Below, piece after piece: positions 11,220-24,230 of a DNA stretch of 64,000 nucleotides (the first letter of the stretch is position 1; every line of letters begins with the position of its first letter). The notes under the pieces were generated by a model. It made no database searches. It was not told the DNA's origin and saw only the letters and a list, made by a program, of their open reading frames with translations. Source of the DNA: Siphonodentalium dalli (taxonomy: Eukaryota; Mollusca; Scaphopoda; Gadilida; Siphonodentaliidae). Both the position numbers and the translations under genes were made by a program. Location: assembly GCA_032622095.1 (NCBI GenBank), contig CP136062.1, positions 140,384,351-140,448,350 of the forward strand. The letters are read 5' to 3'.

Positions 11220-14200
11220 TTTTTAGCTCAACTTACTTTTGTAAGTTTGAGCTATTGCCATGGTTTGGCGTCCGTCGTCCGTGTGTCCGTGTGTCCGTCA
11301 ACAATTTCCTTTGGCGCGGGCTACAGGTTGTACCTTTGGTCTGATCTTCATGAAATTTGTCATGAATGTTGACATTGACATGTAGATGGGAACGAGTCAT
11401 TTTGGGGTCATTCGGCCAAAAAACATGGCCGCTGGCAGCCATCTTGGATTTCAAGATTCAATCCATTGGCGCGGCCTACAGGTCGTACTGTTCTTCTGAT
11501 CATCATGAAATTTGTCATTGACATGTAGATGGGAACGAGTGATTTTGGGGTCGTTCGGCCAAAAAACATGGCTGCCAGCAGCCATCTTGGATTTTACTCT
11601 TTGCATGACTAAATCCTTTGGCGCGGGCTACAGGTCGTTGTTTTGGTCGGAAGTTTATGAAATTTGTCATGGATGTTAACACTGTCATGTAGATGGGAAC
11701 GAGTGATTTTGGAGTTGTTCGGCCAAAAAACATGGCCGCCAGCAGCCATCTTGGATTTTACTCTTTGCATGACTAAATCCTTTGGCGCGGGCTACAGGTT
11801 GTACCTTTGGTCTAATCTTTATGAAATTTGTCATGAATGTTGACATTGACATGTAGATGGGAACGAATCATTGTGGGGTCATTCGGCCAAAAAATATGGC
11901 CGCTGGCGGCCATCTTAGATTTCAAAATTCAATCCATTGGCGCGGGCTACAGGTCGTACTGTTCGTCTGATCATCATGAAATTTGTCATGGATGTCAATA
12001 TTGACATGTAGATGGGAACGAGTCATTTTGGGGTTGTTCGGCCAATAAACATGGCCGCCAGCAGCCATATTGGATTTTACTCTTTGCATGACTAAATCCT
12101 TTGGCGCGGGCTACAGGTCGTAGCTTCGATCGGAACATCATGAAATTTGTCATGGATGTTAACAATGACATGTAGATGGGAACGAGGGATTTTGGGGTCG
12201 TTCGGCCGAAAAACATGGCCGCCAGCATCCATCTTGGATTTTACTCTTTGCATGACTAAATCCTTTGGCCCGGGCTACAGGTCGTACCTTTGGTCTGATC
12301 TTTATGAAATTTGTCATGAATGTTGACATTGACATGTAGATGGGAACGAGTCATTTTGGGGTCATTCGGCCAAAAAACATGGCCGCTGGCAGCCATCTTG
12401 GATTTCAAGATTCAATCCATTGGCGCGGGCTACAGATCGTACTGTTCCCCTGATCATCATGAAATTTGTCATTGATGTTAATAATGACATGTAGATGGGA
12501 ACGAGTCATTTTGGTGTCGTTCGGCCAAAAAACATGGCCGCCAGCAGCCATCTTGGATTTTACTCTTTGCATGACTAAATCCTTTGGCGCGGGCTGTAGG
12601 TTGTACCTTTGGTCTAATCTTTATGAAATTTGTCATGAATGTTGACATTGACATGTAGATGGGAACGAATCATTGTGGGGTCATTCGGCCAAAAAACATG
12701 GCCGCTGGCGGCCATCTTAGATTTCAAAATTCAATCCATTGGCGCGGGCTACAGGTCGTACTGTTCGTCTGATCATCATGAAATTTGTCATGGATGTTAA
12801 TATTGACATGTAGATGGGAACGAGTCATTTTGGGGTTGTTCGGCCAATAAACATGGCCGCCAGCAGCCATCTTGGATTTTACTCTTTGCATGACTAAATC
12901 CTTTGGCGCGGGCTACAGGTCGTAGCTTCGATCGGAACATTATGAAATTTGTCATTGATGTTAATATTGACATGTAGATGGGAACGAGTGATTTTGGGGT
13001 CGTTCGGCCAAAAAACATGGCTGCCAGCAGCCATCTTGGATTTTACTCTTTGCATGACTAAATCCTTTGGCGCGGGCTACAGGTCGTTGTTTTGGTCGGA
13101 AGTTTATGAAATTTGTCATGGATGTTAACACTGTCATGTAGATGGGAACGAGTGATTTTGGAGTTGTTCGGCCAAAAAACATGGCCGCCAGCAGCCATCT
13201 TGGATTTTACTCTTTGCATGACTAAATCCTTTGGCGCGGGCTACAGGTTGTACCTTTGGTCTAATCTTTATGAAATTTGTCATGAATGTTGACATTGACA
13301 TGTAGATGGGAACGAATCATTGTGGGGTCATTCGGCCAAAAAACATGGCCGCTGGCGGCCATCTTAGATTTCAAAATTCAATCCATTGGCGCGGGCTACA
13401 GGTCGTACTGTTCGTCTGATCATCATGAAATTTGTCATGGATGTTAATATTGACATGTAGATGGGAACGAGTCATTTTGGGGTTGTTCGGCCAATAAACA
13501 TGGCCGCCAGCAGCCATATTGGATTTTACTCTTTGCATGACTAAATCCTTTGGCGCGGGCTACAGGTCGTAGCTTCGATCGGAACATCATGAAATTTGTC
13601 ATGGATGTTAACAATGACATGTAGATGGGAACGAGGGATTTTGGGGTCGTTTGGCCGAAAAACATGGCCGCCAGCATCCATCTTGGATTTTACTCTTTGC
13701 ATGACTAAATCCTTTGGCCCGGGCTACAGGTCGTACCTTTGGTCTGATCTTTATGAAATTTGTCATGAATGTTGACATTGACATGTAGATGGGAACGAGT
13801 CATTTTGGGGTCATTCGGCCAAAAAACATGGCCGCTGGCAGCCATCTTGGATTTCAAGATTCAATCCATTGGCGCGGGCTACAGATCGTACTGTTCCCCT
13901 GATCATCATGAAATTTGTCATTGATGTTAATAATGACATGTAGATGGGAACGAGTGATTTTGGTGTCGTTCGGCCAAAAAACATGGCCGCCAGCAGCCAT
14001 CTTGGATTTTACTCTTTGCATGACTAAATCTTTTGGCGCGGGATACAGGTTGTACCTTTGGTCTAATCTTTATGAAATTTGTCATGAATGTTGACATTGA
14101 CATGTAGATGGGAACGAATCATTGTGGGGTCATTCGGCCAAAAAACATGGCCGCTGGCGGCCATCTTAGATTTCAAAATTCAATCCATTGGCGCGGCCTA

Positions 14201-15525
14201 CAGGTCGTACTGTTCGTCTGATCATCATGAAATTTGTCATGGATGTTAATATTGACATGTAGATGGGAACGAGTCATTTTGGGGTCGTTCGGCCAATAAA
14301 CATGGCCGCCAGCAGCCATCTTGGATTTTACTCTTTGCATGACTAAATCCTTTGGCGCGGGCTACAGGTCGTAGCTTTGATCGGAACATCATGAAAGTTG
14401 ACATGGATGTTAACAATGACATGTAGATGGGAACGAGGGATTTTGGGGTCGTTCGGCCGAAAAACATGGCCACCAGCAGCCATCTTGGATTTTACTATTT
14501 GCATGACTAAATCATTGGGTGCAGGCTACAGGTCGTACCTTTGGTCTGATCTTTATGAAATTTGTCATGAATGTTGACATTGACATGTAGATGGGAATGA
14601 GTCATTTTGGGGTCATTCGGCCAAAAAACATGGCCGCTGGCAGCCATCTTGGATTTCAAGATTCAATACATTGGCGCGGGCTACAGGTCGTACTGTTCGT
14701 CTGATCATCATGAAATTTGTCATTGATGTTAATAATGACATGTAGATGGGATCGAGTCGTTTTGGGGTCATTCGGTCAAAAAACATGGCCGCCAGCAGCC
14801 ATCTTGGATTTTACTCTTTGCATGACTAAATCCTTTGGTGTGGGCTACAGGTCGTAGCTTTGGTCAGATGGTCATGAAATTTGTCATGAATTATAACAAT
14901 GACATTTAGATGGGAACGAGTCGTTTTGGGGTCATTCGGTCAAAAAACATGGCCACCAGCATTTTACTCTTTGCATGACTAAATCCTTTGGCGTGGGCTA
15001 CAGGTCATACCTTTGGTCTGATCTTTATTAAATTTGTCATGGATGTTAACACTGACATGTAGATGGGAACGAGTTGTACCTTTGGTCTAATCTTTATGAA
15101 ATTTGTCATGAATGTTGACATTGACATGTAGATGGGAACAAATCATTGTGGGGTCATTCGGCCAAATAACATGGCTGCCAGCGGCCATCTTGGATTTCAA
15201 GATTCAATCCATTGGCGCGGTCTACAGGTCGTACTGTTCGTCTGATCATTATGAAATTTGTAGGTCGTAGCTTTGGTCAGATCTTCATAAAATTTGTCAT
15301 GGATGTTAACAATTATACGTAGATGGGAACGAGTCCTTTTGGGGTCAATTGGTAAAAAAAAATGGCCACCAGCAGCCATCTTGTATCTTACTCTTTGCAT
15401 CACTAAATCCTTTGGCGCAGGTTAGACATTTCAATTAGCACCTTTCCTATTCCTCCATTTACTGTCAACCATTAAATTATTCCCCTACCTAAGTTGAGCT
15501 ACAGTGTCATTGACACTTTCATTTA
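11220..15525. repeat. I-family satellite-like array, 4.3 kb
   Basis: Starts TTTTTAGCTCAACTTACTTT and ends CTAAGTTGAGCTACAGTGTC, with about 25 units of 145-165 bases between. Each has GGCGCGGGCTACAGGTCGTA, CATGAAATTTGTCATGGATG, CATGTAGATGGGAACGAG and CCAAAAAACATGGCCGC. Units are not all alike: a block of about 1449 bases is repeated (a boundary at 11761 recurs at 13210 with near identity). Repeated 73-77 codon open frames are artefacts of the units. The array is nested in the 13.4 kb element. Confidence 0.88.
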
Positions 15526-15536
15526 GAATTCTGTTG

Positions 15537-15968
15537 AAAAACATGGCCACCAGCAGCCATCTTGGATTTCAGTTTTAAATCCATAAGTATACCCTACAGG
15601 TCACACCCCTCACCCGATCATCACCAAACTTCATATGGATCGTCGGGGTGACCTCTGGATGGGAGCTTACCAATTTGTCAAATTTTCAATGAAAAACATG
15701 GCTACCAGCGGCCATCTTGGATTTGACTCATTGTATGACTTAAATCCTTTAGCACACCTTACAGGTCACATCCCTCATGCAATCGTCATCAAACTTCATA
15801 CGGATAATCCTGGATAATCAGGGTGACCAGTAGATGGGAGCTTACCAATTTTTACTTATTATCAATGAAAAACATGGCCACCGGTAGCCAGCTTGGATTT
15901 TAGTCTTTGCATCACTAAATCCTTTAGCACACCCTTCAGGTCACATCTCTCATCCGATCATGCTCCCA
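15537..15968. repeat. related tandem units (second I subtype)
   Basis: Three to four units with AAAAACATGGCCACCAGCAG, CCATCTTGGATTTCAG, 'CCCTACAGGTCACA' and GATCATCACCAAACTTCATA follow directly after the I array. The same subtype recurs at 18600-19100. Confidence 0.75.
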
Positions 15969-16560
15969 TTTTTAGCTCACCTGAGACGAAGTCTCCGGTG
16001 GAGCTATAGTCATCACTCCTCGTCCGTCGTCCGTCCATCCGTCCTTCCGTCCATCCGTCCGTCAACAATTCTTTGAACATCTTCTTCTAAAGTTCCATTG
16101 GACCGAATTGGTTCATATTTGGTGTGGATGTTCCCTAGGTGACTCTCATTCAGATTTGTTCAAATGAGGTCACTGGGTCAAATAGTTGCGAAAGCAGGGC
16201 CACAACTCTATTCCTTCATAGTAATTCTTATAACGACTTCTTTTCCAGAACCATAAGGCCTAATGGGTTCATATTTGGTGTGGATGTTCCCTAGGTGACT
16301 CACATCCAGATTTGTTCAAATGAGGTCACCAGGTTGATTAGTTGAGAAACCAGGGCCATAACTCTTTCCCTCTATAGTAATTCTTTTAAACATCTTCTTC
16401 TCGAATACCATCAGGCCAAATGGGTTCATATTTGGTATGAAGGATCATTGGTTGACTGGGCTTCAGATTTGTTCAAATGAGGTCACTGGGTCAAATGTGG
16501 GTGGGGCCAGGGACATAACTCAGAAAAAAAAAATTCAGATTAAACTCTTTAACCAAAAAA
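15969..16560. mobile_element. TTTTAGCTCACCTGAGACG-type repeat element
   Basis: Opens with TTTTTAGCTCACCTGAGACG and GGTGGAGCTATAGTC, then a TCCGTCCATCCGTCC array. It continues in ~120-150-base units containing GGTTCATATTTGGTGTGGAT and TTGTTCAAATGAGGTCACTG. This repeat style is well known from molluscan genomes. The end blurs into A-rich sequence. Confidence 0.75.
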
Positions 16561-17004
16561 GAAAAGAATAGAAAAGAATGATATATTAAAAAATAAAAGA
16601 ATATTTAAAAAAACTGGAATTGTTTTTTTTTATTAGAATATTTAAAAAAAAAAAAAAAAAAAGTGTATTTAACTCCATGGTCAATTTAATATATATATAT
16701 ATTGTTTAACATTTTTTTATAATTGAAAAACTAATGCCATTACATTTCTGTAGGTTGTGGCCCCTGGCCCTTCATTCAAGTGCACTGCTTCTGCCACCCT
16801 GGCCTGGTCTCAAAAATAAAATTTACTCAAATTCTTGACAGAATCATTAATAAGAAGCATTTACTTTGGCTGTAACTGTATATATGCTGGGTATGCCGAC
16901 ACAATCATGTCAATCTTGATATGTTTATAAACATTCCTGCAGATTTGCTAGATGTCATTAATTCCCAATCTCTCATGTATTGTTCATATCAGGACTAATG
17001 TCAT

Positions 17005-17400
17005 TTGCAGAATGAGGTCCCCAGAGGGTGAATTTAGTGATGCTATCCCACACAGCGGCCTAGCATCACCAAATTCACCCTCTGGAGACCTCATTCTGCT
17101 TAGGCCTCATCTTCTGGGAAGTATCTATAGTATCAAATTAACATTGTTGTTAGTTACATTTCCCTTCTAGGAAGTTTCTATATCCCCTAATTTGCAGAAG
17201 ATAAATTCCTAATTGAGGTGCCCAATGGGTGAACATCACCAACTTCAACTGGGGAACTTCAATCTTATCCTAGGTCTGCCATAGCAGTTGGGGGCCCTAG
17301 CAGAATGAGGTCCCCAGAGGGTGAATTTAGTGATGCTAGCCCGCTGTGCGGGATAGCATCACTAAATTCACCCTCTGGGGACCTCATTCTGCAAATGACA
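17005..17400 (+). mobile_element. G-family element, intact two-hairpin copy
   Basis: Left hairpin 17009-17099 with arms CAGAATGAGGTCCCCAGAGG + GTGAATTTAGTGATGCTA and their inverse. Core with GGCCTCATCTTCTGGGAAGT, TTTCTATATCCCCTAATTTG and CAATGGGTGAACATCACCAA. Right hairpin 17303-17394 of the same sequence. The end reads GCAAATGACAGACACAC...AAGGCTTG. Confidence 0.85.
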
Positions 17401-17491
17401 GACACACTTTCACACTATTTCAAGGCTTGATTGTATAATACATTGTGTTGCTTGAGGCCAGGCATGCACAATGTAGGAACATACACGCTTT

Positions 17492-17730
17492 TTGTGATGC
17501 TATCCCACACAGCGGGCTAGCATAACCAAATTCACCTTCTGGAGACCTCATTCTGCTTAGGCCTCATCTTCTGGGAAGTATCTACAGTATCAAATTTACA
17601 TTGTTGTTAGTTAAAGTTCCCTTCTAGGAAGTTTCTATATCCCCTAACTTGCAGAAGATAAAATTCATAAATGAGGTGCCCAATGGGTGAATATCACCAA
17701 CTTCAACTGGGGAACTTAAATCTTATCCTT
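17492..17730 (+). mobile_element. G-family element, partial copy
   Basis: Starts within the left hairpin (GTGATGCTATCCCACACAGC) and runs through the core to GGGGAACTTAAATCTTATCC. The right hairpin is missing. It lies 95 bases after the intact G copy, possibly a tandem duplicate. Confidence 0.75.
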
Positions 17731-17848
17731 ATCAGATTTGTGAAAATGGGATCACAAAGTCAAATAAGGGCAGAGCCAGAGACTTAACTATTTCACTGCA
17801 TAGTAATTCTTAAAATATGTTTTGCAAGAACTATTTGGCTTATATATA

Positions 17849-18357
17849 GACAGGCCTGGAAATCTGAGGAGGGCTATTTGATAGCCCTCCTACAGCCCTC
17901 GCAACATTGACTCCAGGAGGGCTATTTTCAGCCCCCCTAAAGTCTGTCAAATCTTGCCAACATGAAATTCATTTTGTGAAAATAACCAGTTAGGACATAT
18001 AACAAAAACTTTCTACTAATCTCTGACATCTTGTGGTATGTTCTCATCAACAAAGAACCAAACAGTGTTCAATGCCACTAGAAATATCCACTCGATTCCA
18101 CTGGACAGATAACATGAATATAATAGAAGAGGGGAGTTAAGTCTAGATGGGCTAATATTAGCCCTTCTATTAAGGCAACCCAAGAGGGATATTAATTTTC
18201 AGCCCTCTTGAAATTATCAAACCGCCAGGCCTGAGTATTAACTCAGGTAAAATATCAAAACTGTAAAAGTTGAGGAGGGCTATAGCCCTCCCCTCCTAGG
18301 CAAATCTAGGAGGGCTATTAATAGCCCTCCTAGATTTTCTAGATCGCCAGCCCTGTA
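17849..18357. repeat. cluster of AGGAGGGCTAT inverted repeats
   Basis: Repeated self-complementary motifs AGGAGGGCTATTTGATAGCC, GAGGAGGGCTATAGCCCTCC and AGGAGGGCTATTAATAGCCC. They are bounded by CAGGCCTGGAAATCT on the left and AGATCGCCAGCCCTG on the right. The ends are hAT-like, but no clean 8-base duplication was seen, so this may be one element or two nested ones. Confidence 0.55.
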
Positions 18358-18599
18358 TAGAATGGAATGTTCTTCCTTGACTGCAATTCAGATTTGTTTT
18401 TAAATGGGGGGTGATCAGTAGTGTACAGTTGGCAATTTCAAGGTGGATTTTCACCAATCTACATACTTACAGTCTCTCTAGCCACATATCCTGTTTAAAT
18501 CTACTTCTTTTAAAGTGATTATGAAAAGTGCTGACTGTTTTGGTCTCCAGAGTCCCAGTCTTATCAGTCTTTGCAGTCTGGTGAGCGACCCCACAGTCA

Positions 18600-19200
18600 T
18601 TGACTGTCTTGTTTTCAGAATTCTGTTGAAAAACATGGCCACCATGCTGCAGCCATCTTGGATTTCAGTTTTAAATCCATTAGTACACCCTACAGGTCAC
18701 ATCCCTCACCCGATCATCACCAAACTCCATATGGATCATCGGGGTGACCTCTGGATGGGAGCTTACCAATTTTTCCAATTTTCAATGAAAAACATGGCTA
18801 CCAGCGGCCATCTTGCATTTGACTCATTGTACGACTTAAATCCTTTAGCACACATTACAGGTCACATCCCTCACCCAACTGTCACCAAACTTCATACGGA
18901 TAATCAGGGTGACCACTAGATGGGAGCTTACCAATTTTTCCTTATTATCAACGAAAAACATGGCTACCGGTAGCCAGCTAGGATTTTATTCTTTGCATCA
19001 CTAAATCCTTTGACACACCCTACAGGCCACATCCCTCATCCAATCGTCACCATACTTCATATGGATCTTCGGGGTTACCTCTAGATGGGAGCCATGTAGT
19101 ATTACTTAGATATTTAAACTTTCCGCATTCCTAATCGCTCTGTAACACATGAAATTACCCCCCATTCAAGTTGAGCTACAATGTCATTGACACTTTCATT
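18600..19200. repeat. second I-subtype tandem units
   Basis: Units with TGAAAAACATGGCTACCAGC, 'CCCTACAGGTCACATCCCTC' and GGTGACCTCTGGATGGGAGC, ending in CAAGTTGAGCTACAATGTCA as other I elements do. A 134-codon open stretch at 18515-18919 is a by-product of these units. Confidence 0.75.
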
Positions 19201-19266
19201 TTGGTTGGCATATACTGGTGTTATCTTCACTTGCATTGGAATACTATTGGACACCTTCCAAATTAT

Positions 19267-19735
19267 AGCTTCTCTTGGTTCGTATAGGTTAAACAAAGAA
19301 TATCTTGGGGAAATGACCCCATTATTTAACCCCTGGGGGTAATGGAACTTGTATTTTAATCACTTATAAGTCTAATCCGTGTAATATGTTATGCATATAT
19401 CTTTATAAGATATGTTACTATACAAACGTATATTAAAACGATATCAATAGCAGAAATATATATAGGGTCATATATGGATGGAAGAAATCAACTTGATTGT
19501 TTTAGATAGAAATTCCTGCTTCCTGGTATACTATTGGGATCCAAGTAAACATATGTTTACTCTTATTAAATTTCAATTATTTGGGTCTCTATAATTGTTT
19601 TTATTTCATTCCAAATGACTGCTGTTCACATAAAACAACTCAATATGATGTAAAAGGACCTAAAACAGCTTCTCTTGGTTCGTATAGGTTAAACAAAGAA
19701 TATCTTGGGGAAATGACCCCATTATTTAACCCCTG
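19267..19735. repeat. 69-base direct repeats exactly 400 bases apart
   Basis: 19267-19335 and 19667-19735 are identical: AGCTTCTCTTGGTTCGTATA ... CCCATTATTTAACCCCTG. The 331 bases between have no terminal repeats or recognisable ends. This could be a local duplication or a retro-insertion with a long target duplication. Confidence 0.8.
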
Positions 19736-21029
19736 TTATTATTTTAGGATTAGGAAATCCCCTCTGTACTATTCCGTCCCTATGTTTATTTGGATCCATA
19801 GAGTACCGTATATAAACTCTATATTACACAAATCGCGAACGTAAATACAACATTCACCGCACTTAAACGCAGTAACCGCGTTTAAACGGACGCGATATAC
19901 TGGTTAATATATCAATCAAATGAACTATATATATATTTTATAATAAATCAACAGTGTATATACTTATATGAACCGGAACAGTTCAATGACAAGCTTAAGG
20001 GCATCATAACTCCGAAATATTAATACCAGATTGAACTGTATTCACTTGTATAAGACGAATAAGTTTGTAATTATAGGATGTGCATGTAACGGTTCAAAGT
20101 TCTAATAGAATCATAAATACTAAATATTAAACAACAGAGCTCCCAAAATAAACACAAACCCCACAGTAGCATTTGCCACAATACGCAGCACGTGCTAAAC
20201 AAATATTGTCCAATTGAATTTGATTGATCACCGAGCAAACGCCCCGATTCGTCACTTGTCACCATAGCCCCGCCTTCCGTGCACGAAATATCACATTTCT
20301 GTTGAGTCAGATCTAATAATTAATAAAACAATTTTCTAAATACATGCAGTCATCAGTGCCGCAAACAGAATCATGTATACGCACATACTAGTACTAGTAT
20401 GTATGCTTATATAGTGTCGAGTTCGTTTCAGAGGTAAAGCAGTAGAGTAGACACACAGTAAAATAAATATTTATTTTATCGATGGTTAAAGTCGAAAATG
20501 GGCCGTAAGAATTACGATTACCCGGCGGGGTTAGCCCAACTGTTATTTTCACCAAAAGGCTATTATAAAGTATACAACTTTATAATCAAAATAAATCCAA
20601 AAATAAATAAAACACACAAAAACACTTGTTCACACCATACATCACAATCTTCCGTTTACCCTAAATATAAAATAATAAATAAAAACGAAATTTTGGTATA
20701 TGATTGTCTGTTCTCTTTATCAAAAATAAATAGAAGATCAACAACAAACAATATTGATAGTGAAAGGAACACTGGCATGTTATTTCTGCTAACTTGTCTA
20801 ACGAGCATGGCAACTAAAACATGACACGCCATATACGCCATACGGTATCTATTCCGTTACGAGCGACAGATACCGGTTTAACCGCGACGTATCCGTTTTA
20901 ACTGCACAATTTATACGGTTCTCTTGCGTTTTAAACGCATCTTATAACCGCGGTTAGGTTAAAACGGAACGCGGTTAAACTGGGGTGCCACTTCAGTTAG
21001 ATGGGCCATTTACTTAGGGCATAACAGTA

Positions 21030-21810
21030 TGTCTGTATCAGATGGCTTTGAACTAGATTCTTAAGAAAATAATAATGCTTTATGATCATTTGGTCTCATA
21101 AAATCAATTGAAAATACAACTCTATTGACAAAATCAGCCCATGGGCTCAGCATTAAAGGTAAACAAAAATGTGCAACCTTGTGGCAACCTCATACCCTAC
21201 CATCTCTCCAGTATTAGCATGCACCCATTGCCTAGTATTCACAGTAGACTTGGACACCCTTTTTAGATAATTCCAGTCGCCAAAGCCTTTATCCAAGACT
21301 TGACTCTTACTTAGTTCCAGTTGAATGATGCTATATTTATCTAGGGAGTTGTTCTTGAGTATAATTGTTCATGATCAACCACCTGTACACCACCATCCGT
21401 GTGCCGATCATTACATCCCACTTCTGGTGGCATTTGGGAGCCATGAGTCTAGACTGACTAATGATGCACTTATTAAATCCAGAGAATTTCTATCAGAGTG
21501 GATTGTCTCGCCAATCAAATTGTGCATTATCACCACCAGGGAGTAACATATGTCCTGTGTGTGTGGTTTCATGTGCTGCTTTTCCAAAAAGCAATCAATA
21601 TATACATGTATAATAATCAGGGCTAGATTTAACTGGATTTGCCATGAAATTTCTGCTAAACAATTTACAATGAAAAAACATGTATTGGTAGGGAATGCTA
21701 TACAAAATCTACCCAGTGCTGCAAAATGCTATATTTTAAAAATTAAATCGACCCCTGTAATATCAATATGGTGTGATAAAACACTACCTTCATTTCTGTA
21801 CCCACCCCCT
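21030..21810. other. intron, nothing recognised
   Basis: Sequence just outside the 13.4 kb element. No splice-bounded open stretch, hairpin or element end was recognised. Confidence 0.5.
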
Positions 21811-22050
21811 TCATGAATTATGTGAATGGTGGCTATACTGGATTACATGTCCATACATCTTTCTGTCTGTCCATTCATTTGTCTGTCCATCTGTCCGGTC
21901 AGATATATGTAACTCAGATACAGGTTCTCGGATCTCAAATAGAAATTCGTGAGGGTGTTCGCCATTATGAGGGCTTTCAGAGAAGTATCCAATGATGTTG
22001 CTCCCGTTTTCCATTCTAGAGACTACTCTTGTGTGCCAAATAAAGGTACT
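21811..22050. repeat. degenerate M-type (TTATACCCCC family) fragment
   Basis: Contains TCTGTCTGTCCATTCATTTG and one unit similar to those at 29.1-30.2 kb: 'TCTCGGATCTCAAATAGAAATT', 'CCATTATGAGGGC' and 'TTTTCCATTCTAGAGA'. Strongly diverged. The rest of 22.05-23.05 kb shows nothing recognisable. Confidence 0.55.
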
Positions 22051-23053
22051 TGTACTTTATTAATTATATGAGAAAATTTGACTATGCAGCATGCTTATAA
22101 ATTCGGGTCTGCACATTTCAAAAAAATTTATGGCTCTGTTCCAAATTTTATTAACCATGCAATGCTATACAAATAGTTGAATTACAAGAAAATGTGGATT
22201 TTTCATTCAACATATTGCGATCACGGGGCATGCAGACAACGATGGTTACCTTTTCCTTTGCATAAATCAATTTTAAGCATGTCAATTACAAAAACTTGCT
22301 TTTTACTCAAGTCTACAAAAATTATTGTTCAAGTTATTAAATATTGAAAATTTCCATCCTCATGATATCGACTTTTCTGTGAGAATTGATATGTTCCACC
22401 ACACGGTGGCCACATTCTTCTATTCCACTCTACACTATTAATTTTTACAGATATTTCCACCCTGCACTTATATTCTACCCTGCAATTCTATTTGGCACAC
22501 GAGAGTAGAGACTTTTTGTGAATTGAGAATTTCGGAGCTCAGAAATGAGGAATGAAACTGATATTTTTCATTGAGAATGGGGTCCATTTTTTGTCTCTGT
22601 AGTTGTCTAAAAAAAAACCTGAACTATGAATATTGTCATGTTTAATTTTCACCGGAAGCAATTTACTTCATAATGTTACATTACGCGCTAACCAATGGAC
22701 TGCGATTCCGCCACTAAACTGGCTTTTTTCAAATAGGCTCGTTGACATGTGATGGAACCAGAAGCCTAACAAAAATCATAAAACCTCTTGTCCATAGGGC
22801 TATTACTCTAATTTGAATAATGGGTTTGGCATGATCAAACAATTTCTACCGTTCACGTAACAATAAATTGTCTGGAACAGGCTCCTGAGACTTGGTATTT
22901 ATGGGGAGCAAATGGAATGTTTTATTCATTGCGTCTATGTTATATGGTTTCCTATTCTTTTTGTTTACATGGCATAATGTCACTTTTACACTGTGATCAT
23001 TAACGCCAACAAGTTCTGCTAAGGATTCTTCAGTTTGTGAATCATCTGGGCTA

Positions 23054-23165
23054 CTCAGTAATGCCCTAAATAATCGACTCCTTGACCACAGCAGAATTAT
23101 GGGTAATTTTTCAGGATTTAGTCGGAAATTATTTATGGCATTACATGTATATGAAAGCTTTCTAT
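23054..23165. mobile_element. H-family palindrome, left half only
   Basis: CAGTAATGCCCTAAATAATC, then GACTCCTTGACCACAGCAGA and on to GTCGGAAATTATTTATGGCA. The right arm is lacking or decayed. The following ~1.0 kb holds no recognised feature. Confidence 0.8.
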
Positions 23166-24230
23166 CCAGTATTGAAATGACTGGCCTGTCATGATCATCG
23201 TAGGTTGAATTCTTGTGAAAATGTATTATGCCGAAATATTTACATCAGTGACCAGCCTAGGGGGCTATTTCTTTGTCGTATTCTGGCTCATTTCACCTAA
23301 TTTTGCAGTCGGGTGAAGTGCAAGTCTAGGAAATGTGAATTCATAAGAGCACATGATTTTTTTTTACTTTTTAATATGCTAATAACAATGGAATCCAAAT
23401 TTTTTTTTAAGCACATGATTGAAATTTTTTATTTTCTCAATTATGACTGAAAATTTCTTTATAATATACTGTACAACAATTTTGACACACACAATACATG
23501 ACCTGAAAATATGAGAATATCACCTTCCCTGGCTGTAAAAATGAATTCATAAATTATTTCAAAGCTTTCTACTATTTGTCACGTCTCTTGGTTACAACTT
23601 GACAAATCCATATTGTCTCTCAATGTTTCTGGGCTACAACACCAGGGCTTCTGTCTGTTTGTCATGTTTCTGAGCTCTTATATAATATGAACGTGTTTGT
23701 TTGTCATGCTACTGGGCTATATTTGGTTTGGCGATGAATTAGATTTCCTTTCCTCCTTCAAGTGTTTCAGTTGATTACATGAAATGTCATTTAATTTCAG
23801 TAAGAGATTCTCAGTCTTCTCATTCCGATAATTACACGTCGATTGTTCGCTTGGTCATTGTCATGCCTTTATTGTGGTGGTCTGCCTGTGTCTAAAGGGT
23901 ACTTATCCGATGTCAGTAATATCGCAAATAGCTGTTATGCGAGGACCAAAAGTAATTTGACGTTTTTTTCTTTCTATTGAGAGTACTTTGTAGCTGCAAC
24001 TTAATCAAGATTTTTTGATGCACTTCTCTAATGAAAGTGCTTCAAATTTGCAGCTTTATTAACCAACAAATTTCATTAGAAATTGTAATAACTGTGAAAA
24101 ATGGACTAGGGGTGTCATAATGTATTGCTACTGGCTAGTGCTTTATGCAAGGCAAAAATGCATGTATGCTGGTGGCACCCATGGATGTAGCTTCAAGATT
24201 TATTGCCCCTGACAAAACAAGAACATAATT

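Larger units (their letters stand above)
7603..21027. mobile_element. 13.4 kb terminal-inverted-repeat element filling an intron
   Basis: Left end CTGTTATGCCCTAAGTAAAT (7603) and right end ATTTACTTAGGGCATAACAG (21027) are perfect inverse repeats for 21 bases. They extend with two mismatches to about 33 bases (..CCCATTAACTG), and both are flanked by TA. Subterminal zones on both sides are rich in ACTGCAGTT, CGCGGTTAGGTTA and CCGTTTTAA motifs, which are absent elsewhere. No transposase was found inside, so it is non-autonomous, or has lost or gained DNA by nested insertions (I array 11220-15525, others to 19.2 kb). A TA target suggests a Tc1/mariner/pogo-like origin, but the size is unusual and class assignment is uncertain. 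Confidence 0.8.

Noticed and set aside
11233-15403. Recurring 68-77 codon - strand frames (MFFGRTTPKS...)
   Set aside because: The same peptide repeats with every satellite unit, so it is a by-product of repeat length and composition rather than a gene family.
17849-18357. hAT element with CAGGCCTGG ends
   Set aside because: Candidate flanks TATATAGA and TATAGAAT do not match as an 8-base duplication, so it is only listed as an inverted-repeat cluster.
18515-18919. 134-codon + strand frame
   Set aside because: Composed of second-subtype I repeat units (repeated LNPLxHxTGHIPHPxxTKLH), not a gene.
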